From an uncultured Brevundimonas sp. (GTDB taxonomy: Bacteria; Pseudomonadota; Alphaproteobacteria; Caulobacterales; Caulobacteraceae): a stretch of 11,385 bases of DNA. This document shows positions 1 through 6,369 of this stretch, piece after piece. The stretch spans positions 1-11,385 of the forward strand of contig NZ_CALTWS010000076.1 in assembly GCF_943913055.1 (NCBI RefSeq). The letters run 5' to 3'. A program made the position numbers and the translations under genes. Position 1 is the first letter of the stretch; every line of letters starts with the position of its first letter. The notes under the pieces are model-generated. The model was not told the DNA's origin, searched no databases, and worked only from the letters and a program-made list of their open reading frames with translations.

Positions 1-7
1 CAGCCGA

Positions 8-57
8 CCCTCATCCGACGGGGCTCCGCCCCGCCACCTTCTCCCATCGGGAGAAGG
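8..57. repeat. Two-hairpin extragenic repeat-like element upstream of hemB
   Basis: Two perfect inverted repeats lie side by side. The first is CGGGGC (19-24) / GCCCCG (28-33) with loop TCC, a 6-bp stem. The second is CCTTCTCCC (37-45) / GGGAGAAGG (49-57) with loop ATC, a 9-bp stem. The layout, a CCCTCATCC lead-in, a GC hairpin, then CACCTTCTCCC closing on GGGAGAAGG, resembles short dispersed extragenic repeats that I recall from many proteobacterial genomes; that family link is from memory. No second copy lies in this window. It could also end transcription of whatever gene lies to the left, but no T-run follows on the plus strand. Confidence 0.6.
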
Positions 58-77
58 ACTGTATGACCCCGCCATGA
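49..77 (+). promoter_or_regulatory. Candidate hemB leader: hairpin-borne Shine-Dalgarno and four-codon upstream ORF
   Basis: The 3' arm of the second hairpin contains GGGAGAAGGA (49-58), a good Shine-Dalgarno sequence. It lies 4 bases before an ATG at 63 but 15 bases before the hemB ATG at 74, too far for direct use. The ATG at 63 opens Met-Thr-Pro-Pro-stop (63-77), and its TGA overlaps the hemB start as ATGA (74-77), the typical reinitiation junction. Inference: hemB may be translated by coupling to this minimal ORF, with access limited by the hairpin. Alternatives are leaderless initiation at 74 or a chance arrangement. Confidence 0.35.
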
Positions 78-1075
78 CCCAGCCTTTCGCGCCCGCCGCC
101 TTCCCCTACGCCCGCCCGCGCCGCCTGCGCAGCAGCCCCTGGGTGCGTCGTCTGGTCGCCGAGACGACCCTGACCCCCGCCGACCTGATCTGGCCGCTGA
201 TCGTGCACGATGGGGCCGACGACCGCGTTCCCGTCACCTCCATGCCCGGCGTCTTTCGCCTGTCGCCCAAGGCTGCTGCCGAGGCGGCGAAGGAGGCGCA
301 CGGCCTGGGCATCCCCATGGTCGCCCTGTTCCCCAATGTCGACGGCGCGATCAAGGATGCGATCGGAACCGGCGCGACCGATCCCGACGGCCTGATCCCC
401 GACTGCATCCGGGCCATCAAGGACGCCGTGCCGGACATCGGCGTCATGACCGACGTGGCCCTGGACTGCTACACCGACCACGGCCACGACGGCGTGGTCG
501 AGGACGGGCGCGTACTGAACGACGCCTCGCTGGAGCGGCTGGCGGAGCAGGCCTTCATCCACGCCCATGCCGGGGCCGATGTCGTGGCCCCCTCCGACAT
601 GATGGACGGCCGCGTCCAGGCCATCCGCGAGGCGCTGGAGGCCAACGGCCTGCACGACACCCTGATCCTGTCCTATGCCGCCAAGTTCGCCTCGGCCTTC
701 TATGGCCCCTACCGCGACGCCGTCGGCTCGGCCGCCATGCTGGTTGGCGACAAGAAGACCTATCAGATGGATTATGCCAACTCCGACGAGGCCCTGCGCG
801 AGGTCGCCATGGACATCTCCGAAGGAGCCGACGCGGTTATGGTCAAGCCTGGCATGCCCTATCTGGACATCGTCCGCCGCGTGCACGAGACCTTCCGCGT
901 CCCGACCTTCGCCTATCAGGTCAGCGGCGAATATTCGATGATGCAAGCCTCCATCGCCAACGGCTGGCTGGACCAGGACCGCGCCATCCTGGAAACCCTG
1001 CACGGGTTCAAGCGGGCGGGCTGTGCGGGGGTGCTGACGTATTTTGCGCCCAAGGCTGCGCAGCTGCTGAGCTAA
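74..1075 (+). CDS. hemB: Delta-aminolevulinic acid dehydratase (porphobilinogen synthase)
   Basis: Cytosolic TIM-barrel enzyme that condenses two 5-aminolevulinate molecules into porphobilinogen, the first common step of tetrapyrrole synthesis. The 333-residue product is full length. The two Schiff-base lysines are visible: K204 in SYAAKFASAFYGP and K258 in VMVKPG. The metal-site segment, DVALDCYTDHGHDG (127-140), has A129, D131 and D139 where zinc-type enzymes have three cysteines, so this is the Asp-rich, magnesium-type (Pseudomonas-like) form. C132 lies inside the segment but not at a ligand position. The start at 74 gives the usual N-terminus and no in-frame upstream start exists; it lacks a well-placed ribosome-binding site. 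It converges on the metallo-hydrolase gene, sharing bases 1072-1075. Confidence 0.97.
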   Translation: MTQPFAPAAFPYARPRRLRSSPWVRRLVAETTLTPADLIWPLIVHDGADDRVPVTSMPGVFRLSPKAAAEAAKEAHGLGIPMVALFPNVDGAIKDAIGTGATDPDGLIPDCIRAIKDAVPDIGVMTDVALDCYTDHGHDGVVEDGRVLNDASLERLAEQAFIHAHAGADVVAPSDMMDGRVQAIREALEANGLHDTLILSYAAKFASAFYGPYRDAVGSAAMLVGDKKTYQMDYANSDEALREVAMDISEGADAVMVKPGMPYLDIVRRVHETFRVPTFAYQVSGEYSMMQASIANGWLDQDRAILETLHGFKRAGCAGVLTYFAPKAAQLLS

Positions 1076-1866
1076 AGCCGCGCGCTCCAACCGTCGAACC
1101 CCACCTCGACATTGTCCGGCACGACGGCCTTCAGCGCCGCATAGTCCAGGTCCAGATGCAGGTTGGTCAGCACCGCGCGCCTGACGCCTGATCGCGCGAT
1201 CCAGTCCAGGGTCTTGTCCACGTGCGCGTGGGTCGGATGGGGCGTCCAGCGCAGGGCGTCGACAATCCACAGGTCACATCCGCGCAATGCCTCCAGCGCC
1301 GCCTCGTCCAGATCGGAGACGTCGCTGGAATAGGCCACCGGCCCGATGCGATAGCCGACCGAGCGGATGGGGCCGTGCGCCTGGTCAAACGTCACGATCG
1401 GCACCTCGCCGCCCGCCCCGCCGACCGACCAATGCTGGCCATGCGGCGGGATCAGATGCGCGTCCAGAATGGCCGGATAGCCCTCGACGCTCTCGAAGAT
1501 ATAGCGAAACCGCGTCGTCAGGGCGTCCATCGTCGCCTGATCCATCCAGGCCGGAATGCGCCGTCGCGTGCGCATGGCAAAGACCCTCAGGTCGTCGATG
1601 CCGTGGGTCTGATCCGCGTGATCGTGGGTATAGAGGACCGCATCCACATGCCGGATGCCCGCCGCCAGGGCCTGTTCCCTCAGGTCCGGCGAGGTGTCGA
1701 TCAGCACACTGGTCATGCCGTCTGGCCCATGCCGCCGGATCAGGGCCGAGCAGCGGCTGCGTCGGTTCATTGGCTCGGCCGGATCGCAGTCGCCCCAGTC
1801 GCCGTCCCCGCGCGGCACCCCGCCCGATGATCCGCTGCCCAGGATGACGACTTCCAGTTCGCTCAT
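1072..1866 (-). CDS. MBL-fold metallo-hydrolase, PhnP-like
   Basis: Metallo-beta-lactamase-fold hydrolase of 264 residues, closest in pattern to PhnP-type phosphodiesterases; the substrate cannot be read from the sequence. It starts with the family signature GSGSSGGVPRG (10-20). Likely metal ligands are H81, H83 and D85 in YTHDHADQTHG, then H164 (QAHG), D182 (SSDVSD) and H237 (TNLHLDL). The position after D85, usually His in HxHxDH, is Q86. This is the last gene of the leftward cluster. Its ATG overlaps the TGA of the TatD-family gene by four bases (1863-1866), indicating translational coupling. Its TAG overlaps the hemB stop. A hydrolase of this type at the end of a tmk-holB-tatD cluster is common in alphaproteobacteria, to my knowledge. 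The family is sure, the exact activity is not. Confidence 0.9.
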   Translation of the reverse strand: MSELEVVILGSGSSGGVPRGDGDWGDCDPAEPMNRRSRCSALIRRHGPDGMTSVLIDTSPDLREQALAAGIRHVDAVLYTHDHADQTHGIDDLRVFAMRTRRRIPAWMDQATMDALTTRFRYIFESVEGYPAILDAHLIPPHGQHWSVGGAGGEVPIVTFDQAHGPIRSVGYRIGPVAYSSDVSDLDEAALEALRGCDLWIVDALRWTPHPTHAHVDKTLDWIARSGVRRAVLTNLHLDLDYAALKAVVPDNVEVGFDGWSARL

Positions 1867-2651
1867 GCGCCTGCAGGCCTCGGTACCCGGTCGAACAACT
1901 TGAAGAAGGCGTCCGTCGTTCGCCTCTGCGCCTCCTCGCGCGACCAGCCCCTGATCTCGGCCAGCTTGTCCAGCACATGGCCGACATAGGCCGGCTCATT
2001 GCGCCGCCCCCGATGCGGGATAGGGGCCAGATAGGGGCAGTCGGTCTCCACGATGATCCGGTCCGCCGGCATGGCCGCGATCACCTCGCGCACATCGCCC
2101 GCCGCCTTGAAGGTGGCGATGCCGGAGACCGAAAACCACGCCCCCAGTTCCGCTGCCTTTTCTGCCAGTTTCGGGCCGGATGTGTAGCAGTGCATCAGGA
2201 AGCGGAACGGCCCGATGGCCATCTCCTCCTCCAGGATATCGCCCATCACCGGATCCGCCTCACGCGTATGCACCACCAGCGGCAGGCCCGTCTGGCGCGC
2301 GGCGGCGATATGCTGGCGAAACACCGCCGCCTGCACGTCACGCGGGCTGAAATCGTAATGGAAGTCCAGCCCGCACTCGCCGATCCCGACCACCCGGTCC
2401 CGACCGGCCAGTTCGACCAGTCGCGCCGCCGTCAGATCGGTGTGGTCTTTGGCCTCATGCGGATGCGCCCCGACCGTGCACCAGATGTCCGGATGCGCCA
2501 TGGCCAGGCCATGTGTCGCCTCGAAGGTCGACAGCGTGTCGGAAATTTCGACCATCAGCCCGACGCCCGCCTCGCGCGCCCGGGCGATGACGGCGTCGCG
2601 GTCCTCATCGAACTGCGGCGCATGCAGGTTCACATGGCTGTCGATCAGCAT
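1863..2651 (-). CDS. tatD: TatD/YcfH-family metal-dependent hydrolase (putative DNase)
   Basis: Amidohydrolase-fold TIM-barrel protein of 262 residues. Relatives are metal-dependent 3'-5' exonucleases or deoxyribonucleases, and the member next to tmk and holB in E. coli is YcfH. Motifs in order: LIDSHVNLH (2-10) with D4 and H6, GECGLDFHYD with E92, VVHTRE with H128, MHCYTSGPK with H154, and VETDCPYLAPIPHRGRRNEP with D204. N8 replaces the second histidine of the usual DxHxH. The frame is open upstream to 3119, but that part is antisense-quality sequence inside holB. The family N-terminus fixes the start at 2651, where the holB TGA and this ATG share one base (TGATG). It is coupled on both sides: upstream to holB and downstream to the metallo-hydrolase gene. 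Confidence 0.93.
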   Translation of the reverse strand: MLIDSHVNLHAPQFDEDRDAVIARAREAGVGLMVEISDTLSTFEATHGLAMAHPDIWCTVGAHPHEAKDHTDLTAARLVELAGRDRVVGIGECGLDFHYDFSPRDVQAAVFRQHIAAARQTGLPLVVHTREADPVMGDILEEEMAIGPFRFLMHCYTSGPKLAEKAAELGAWFSVSGIATFKAAGDVREVIAAMPADRIIVETDCPYLAPIPHRGRRNEPAYVGHVLDKLAEIRGWSREEAQRRTTDAFFKLFDRVPRPAGA

Positions 2652-3637
2652 CAGCGCGCCCCCGCCTGAGTCTTGGTCCGCTGAAGGTCCGCTAGCGCTC
2701 CAGCCAACACATCGGCCCGATCCAGATTGATCGCCGCCGTCCGATCCGGCAACTCGGACAGCCGTGTCCACAGCTCGGCCCACCGGGCCCCGGATGCGCC
2801 TTCGTTTAGCGCCCTGAGCTTCACCGCCGCGATCAGCCGCTCCATCAGGGTCTCGAACCGCACCTGCCCCTCCGCGCCCCGGAACTTGTCGGCCACCGCC
2901 ATGGCCTCCGCCCGATCCACCACGTCGGCATTGACCCAGTCTTGTGCCAGCTGATCGGCCTCCAACGTCGCGCCGGACGCCAGGGCCAAGGCCTGTCCGG
3001 GCGATCCCGCCGCCATTCCCGCGATCCGCGCCGCCTCGGCGGAGGGCACGCCCGTCCGGTTGCGCACCAGTTCCTCGAGCGCATGCTCGGGCCAGACCGG
3101 GAAGGCAAGCCGCCGACACCGCGAGCGGATCGTGGCCAGCAGCCGCCCGGGCGCATGGGTCACCAGAAACAGCACGCCACTTTCAGGCGGCTCCTCAAGC
3201 ACCTTCAGCAAGGCATTGGCGGCATTCAGGTTCAGATCGTCGGCGGCGTCGATGATGGCCACCCGCGCCTGCGCCTGCGACGGGCTCTTGGAAAAGAACT
3301 CCGGCAGCTCCCGCGCCTGATCGACCGAGATCGATTTCTTGGTCTTGCCGCCCTCCACCGCCCGCTCCAGCACCAGCAGATCGGGATGCGACTGGGCGGA
3401 GATCAGACGCGCCACCGGATCGTCCGGCCGCGTGCCCAGCAGGCCCCGCGATGGATCGGGTGCGGCCCCCAGCAGCCGCCGGGCGGCCCGATAGGCGAAC
3501 GTCGCCTTGCCAGACCCCTCGACCCCGCACAGCAGCCAGGCGTGATGCAGCCGCCCGCGCGACTGGGCGTCCAGAAACGCGGCCTCCGCCTTCGCATCGG
3601 GAATCAGGTCGAACCGGTCGCGGGGATGGTCGCTCAC
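2651..3637 (-). CDS. holB: DNA polymerase III delta' subunit (clamp loader)
   Basis: Subunit of the clamp-loader complex that opens and loads the beta sliding clamp on primed DNA. The 328-residue product matches the family length. A P-loop-like GVEGSGKAT lies at 38-46, a Walker B-like region DAADD at 130-134, the delta'/gamma-family segment LLKVLEEPP at 143-151, and the SRC sensor motif at 172-174 within TIRSRCRRL. The cysteine cluster of a zinc module, seen in gamma/tau and many delta' proteins, is not visible. The start is GTG, overlapping the tmk stop as GTGA (3634-3637), with AGGAG eight bases upstream inside the end of tmk. The downstream stop shares one base with the tatD ATG. The tmk-holB pairing is widely conserved in bacteria. 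Confidence 0.93.
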   Translation of the reverse strand: MSDHPRDRFDLIPDAKAEAAFLDAQSRGRLHHAWLLCGVEGSGKATFAYRAARRLLGAAPDPSRGLLGTRPDDPVARLISAQSHPDLLVLERAVEGGKTKKSISVDQARELPEFFSKSPSQAQARVAIIDAADDLNLNAANALLKVLEEPPESGVLFLVTHAPGRLLATIRSRCRRLAFPVWPEHALEELVRNRTGVPSAEAARIAGMAAGSPGQALALASGATLEADQLAQDWVNADVVDRAEAMAVADKFRGAEGQVRFETLMERLIAAVKLRALNEGASGARWAELWTRLSELPDRTAAINLDRADVLAGALADLQRTKTQAGAR

Positions 3638-4257
3638 AGCAACCGCTCCTGGACCGCCGCCCAGATCCGCTCGGTCACCGTATCCATGTCGCCATCGGCG
3701 TCGATGACGACACAGCGGTCATGCGTCCGCGCGATCTCCAGAAAGCCACGGCGCAGCCGCTCGTGAAACGCCAGCCCCTTGGACTCGAACCGCGTCTCGA
3801 ACAGGCCGCGCCCGAACGCCCGCTCCAGCCCGACCTCGACCGGCAGGTCGAAGATCAGCGTCAGGTCCGGCTGCGTCGACCCCACCACCGCGGCATCCAG
3901 CGCCTCGATGAATTCGGTCGGCGTGCCGCCACCCACCCCCTGATAGGCGCGGCTGGAATCGGCGAACCGGTCACAGACCACCCAGCGCCCGGCCTCCAGC
4001 GCGGGTCGCACGGTCCGCTCCAGATGGTCCGACCGCGCCGCGAACATCAGCAGCGTCTCGGTCATCGGCGACCAGCGCCCGGCGTCGCCGTTCAGAGCGA
4101 GGTTGCGAATCTCCTCGGCTCCTTGCGAGCCGCCCGGCTCGCGCGTCTGCACGACCTCCAGATCGCGCGCGCGGAGACGCTCGACCAGGCGCGCGACCTG
4201 GGTCGACTTGCCCGTGCCTTCGCCGCCTTCGAATGTGATGAATCTGCCCTGGGTCAC
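3634..4257 (-). CDS. tmk: Thymidylate kinase (dTMP kinase)
   Basis: Phosphorylates dTMP to dTDP with ATP, the step that commits thymidylate to dTTP supply. The protein is 207 residues, the usual size. The P-loop GGEGTGKST spans 11-19, the TREPGG segment 38-43, and the DR motif with its following loop is DRFADSSRAYQG (96-107). An arginine-bearing lid region lies around 145-170. The start is GTG: the next Met is at residue 65, past the P-loop, and no in-frame upstream start exists. No convincing Shine-Dalgarno precedes it. The rlpA stop is 37 bases upstream, so tmk is probably in the same transcript, while the holB junction overlaps by four bases. Confidence 0.96.
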   Translation of the reverse strand: MTQGRFITFEGGEGTGKSTQVARLVERLRARDLEVVQTREPGGSQGAEEIRNLALNGDAGRWSPMTETLLMFAARSDHLERTVRPALEAGRWVVCDRFADSSRAYQGVGGGTPTEFIEALDAAVVGSTQPDLTLIFDLPVEVGLERAFGRGLFETRFESKGLAFHERLRRGFLEIARTHDRCVVIDADGDMDTVTERIWAAVQERLL

Positions 4258-4294
4258 CGGCGCACAATGGCGACGCCCAGCGTCTTCGCAAGCT

Positions 4295-5221
4295 TTACTG
4301 CGTCGATATCAACAGGGCGTCGGGATAGCCGCGCGATATGACCGCCCGCCGCGACCGTTCCGCCGCACTGGCATCGGGCCAGGGCCCCACCAGCACCCGC
4401 CAGGCCCCGCCCGCATCCTGCTCCACGCGGGCACTGCCGCCCAGATTGTCCGCCGCCCGCCGCGCCGCTCGCGCATCGGCCCAGGCCCCGGCCTGTACCC
4501 ACTGGCCAGAAGCGGACAATGGCACTGTCGGGGCCCTGACCGCAGGGGCTGGAGCCTCATATCGCACCGGTTCGGATACCGGGGCCGCAGCCACCGCCCC
4601 CTGCCCGCCCGCCACCGACAGATAAGGCACCGGCCCGCGCAAGGCTGATGAAGCCGCCGCCACCGGCTCGGCCGCAGCATACTGCATCGTCGTGCCGCCA
4701 CCCTCGCGCGGAGCCCGACCCAGATAGCGCACCCGCACCTCGCCCACGCCGCGGTGCAACAGGTCCAGCGCCTCGGCCGCCCCGCGCGACAGGTCGATGA
4801 TCCGCCCTTCCGCGAACGGCCCGCGATCGTTGACCCGCACCACGATGCTGCGCCCATTGGCCAGGTTCGTCACCTCCACCAGTCCCGGCAGAGGCAGGGT
4901 CTTGTGCGCCGCCGTCAGCGCATGCATGTCGAACCGCTCGCCCGTCGCCGTCGGCCGCCCGTTGAACTGCGCCCCATACCAGGACGCCAGCCCCGTCTCG
5001 TCATAGTTGGGCTGTTCCTCGGGCCGGTACCACCGCCCCCGGATCTGATAAGGCCGCATGGTCCCCGACACGATCGGTGCCGGATCGGTTACCACCGGCA
5101 TCCGCCCCGCATCGGCCAGCCGACCGCCACCCATCCCGCCTGACGACGCACCACTGGCGCACGCCGCCAGCAGCGACATCACAGCAGCCACGACCAGACC
5201 TCTCGCAATCCTCGCCGTCAC
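4295..5221 (-). CDS. rlpA: RlpA-family septal lytic transglycosylase lipoprotein with SPOR domain
   Basis: Lipoprotein of 308 residues. It has a basic start (MTARIARG), a hydrophobic segment and a lipobox LAAC with C21 as the lipidated cysteine. A double-psi beta-barrel RlpA domain follows at about 75-168 (TGLASWYG to VRVRYLG). E95, H106 and D132 line up with residues reported as needed for Pseudomonas RlpA activity on denuded glycan strands. An Ala/Pro-rich linker leads to a C-terminal SPOR domain (about 238-307), which binds denuded septal peptidoglycan. The expected site is therefore the division septum, anchored in a membrane. The start is GTG with AGGAG (5229-5233) seven bases upstream. 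It is probably the first gene of the leftward cluster and is divergent from the tRNA-Ser gene. Confidence 0.93.
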   Translation of the reverse strand: MTARIARGLVVAAVMSLLAACASGASSGGMGGGRLADAGRMPVVTDPAPIVSGTMRPYQIRGRWYRPEEQPNYDETGLASWYGAQFNGRPTATGERFDMHALTAAHKTLPLPGLVEVTNLANGRSIVVRVNDRGPFAEGRIIDLSRGAAEALDLLHRGVGEVRVRYLGRAPREGGGTTMQYAAAEPVAAASSALRGPVPYLSVAGGQGAVAAAPVSEPVRYEAPAPAVRAPTVPLSASGQWVQAGAWADARAARRAADNLGGSARVEQDAGGAWRVLVGPWPDASAAERSRRAVISRGYPDALLISTQ

Positions 5222-5276
5222 CGCGCCGCTCCTGCATCGAACTCAGGCGGTCAGTATCGGGCAACAGATTTCCGCT

Positions 5277-5305
5277 TTGGTTAACGCATCCTTCTGCGCT
5301 ATGTC
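5277..5305 (+). promoter_or_regulatory. Candidate promoter for tRNA-Ser
   Basis: The 129 bases between rlpA and the tRNA must hold promoters in both directions. On the plus strand, TTGGTT (5277-5282) lies 16 bases before CTATGT (5299-5304). The stretch GCTATGTC (5298-5305) differs at one position from the GCTANAWC element I recall for Caulobacter housekeeping promoters. A start near 5311 would leave a leader of about 40 bases for RNase P to remove. A tandem 9-mer (ACAGGCCTG/ACAGGCCCG, 5323-5340) sits in that leader. I could not pick out a convincing rlpA promoter. This is a pattern match only. Confidence 0.3.
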
Positions 5306-5350
5306 GCCGGTCCGCACGGTGCACAGGCCTGACAGGCCCGCCGTCAATCA

Positions 5351-5440
<90 letters not shown>

Positions 5441-5452
5441 GTCACCCCGAAC

Positions 5453-5478
5453 CCTTTGCCACTACCGGCATTTAAAGG
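5453..5478 (+). other. Weak hairpin between tRNA-Ser and ku
   Basis: CCTTTGCC (5453-5460) can pair with GGC (5467-5469) and AAAGG (5474-5478), leaving ATTT as a bulge. No T-run follows, so it is a poor intrinsic terminator. It is the only structure I see in the 56 bases separating the tRNA from ku. It may be a processing or partial termination signal, or chance. Confidence 0.2.
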
Positions 5479-5496
5479 CTTCACGGGAGAGACGAC

Positions 5497-6369
5497 ATGG
5501 CCGCGCGACCCACCTGGCAGGGACATCTGAAGCTGTCGCTGGTCACCTGTCCGGTGGCGCTGTTCACTGCCACGACCAGTACGAACGACGTGCGGTTTCA
5601 CCTCATCAACCCCGAGACCAACAACCGCATCCGCATGGTCCCGACCGATCCGGACACCGGCCCGGTCGAGCGCAGCGATCTGGTGCGCGGCTATGAGGTG
5701 TCCAAGGACGAATACGTCCTGTTCGACGACGCCGACTTCGACAAGGTCAAGCTGGAGAGCACCAAGACCATCTCCATCGACAAGTTCGTGGACGAGGCCG
5801 ACATCGACCGGCTGTTCTGGGACTCCCCCTTCTTCGTCGTTCCGGAGAAGGGCGCAGGCGTCGAGGCCTTCGCGGTCATTCGCGACGCGATGAAGAAACA
5901 GGGGAAGGTCGCCCTGGGCTGTCTGGTCCTGCGCGGCAAGGAGCGCCAACTGGCGCTGGAGGTGCGCGGCAAGGGGCTGGTCGCCTATACGTTGCGGGCC
6001 CATGACGAGGTGCGCGACGCCGCCGACTATTTCGACGACATCCCGACGGTGAAGGCCGACGCCGACATGGTCGAGATCGCCGCCCGCATCATCGGCCAGA
6101 AGGAAGCCGACTTCGACGCCTCGGACTTCAAGGACCGCTATGACGACGCCCTGCGCGAAATGATCAAGGCCAAGTCGAAAGGCGGCAAGGGCACGGTCGA
6201 TGTGGCCGAGCCGGACGACACCAACGTCATTGACCTGATGGAAGCACTGAGGAACAGCCTGAAGGGCTCGGCCACCGGCGCGAAGAAGCCCGCCTCCAAG
6301 ACCGCGAAATCTCCGGCCAAGAAGACAGCGGCAAAGAAAGCGCCTGCAAAGAAGAAGGCGGCTGCCTAG
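5497..6369 (+). CDS. ku: Bacterial Ku protein (non-homologous end joining)
   Basis: The homodimeric ring protein Ku binds DNA double-strand ends and recruits LigD for non-homologous end joining. The product is 290 residues. The Ku core begins with the family N-terminus RPTWQGHLKLSLVTCPVALF (4-23) and runs to about 255. NVIDLMEALRNSLK (243-256) matches the conserved end of the core that contacts LigD in other species. A 35-residue Lys/Ala tail follows (256-290), with 12 lysines in short AKK/PAKK units; such tails in bacterial Ku help bind DNA. ATG 5497 has GGAG seven bases upstream. The gene lies 56 bases after tRNA-Ser on the same strand and converges on ligD, with stop codons sharing CTAG at 6366-6369. 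Confidence 0.97.
   Translation: MAARPTWQGHLKLSLVTCPVALFTATTSTNDVRFHLINPETNNRIRMVPTDPDTGPVERSDLVRGYEVSKDEYVLFDDADFDKVKLESTKTISIDKFVDEADIDRLFWDSPFFVVPEKGAGVEAFAVIRDAMKKQGKVALGCLVLRGKERQLALEVRGKGLVAYTLRAHDEVRDAADYFDDIPTVKADADMVEIAARIIGQKEADFDASDFKDRYDDALREMIKAKSKGGKGTVDVAEPDDTNVIDLMEALRNSLKGSATGAKKPASKTAKSPAKKTAAKKAPAKKKAAA

Noticed and set aside
11..1270. A 419-codon open frame on the minus strand opposite hemB
   Set aside because: It mirrors hemB, its translation is rich in Gly, Arg, His and Gln with no recognisable domain, and long antisense frames are expected opposite high-GC3 genes.
2652..3119. N-terminal extension of the TatD-family frame to an ATG at 3119
   Set aside because: It lies wholly within holB in another frame and is Gly/Arg-rich; the family N-terminus LIDSH starts at 2651, exactly at the holB stop.
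3451..4341. A 296-codon plus-strand frame opposite tmk and holB
   Set aside because: Spans two real genes on the other strand and has shadow composition (Arg, Gln, His, Pro rich).
5279..5286. GGTTAACG between rlpA and tRNA-Ser, considered as a CtrA site
   Set aside because: Only one TTAA half-site is present; the second, seven bases on, is missing.
5448..5473. CGAAC with a downstream TTT before ku, considered as an EcfG general-stress promoter
   Set aside because: Both boxes miss the GGAAC/GTT consensus and the spacing does not fit.
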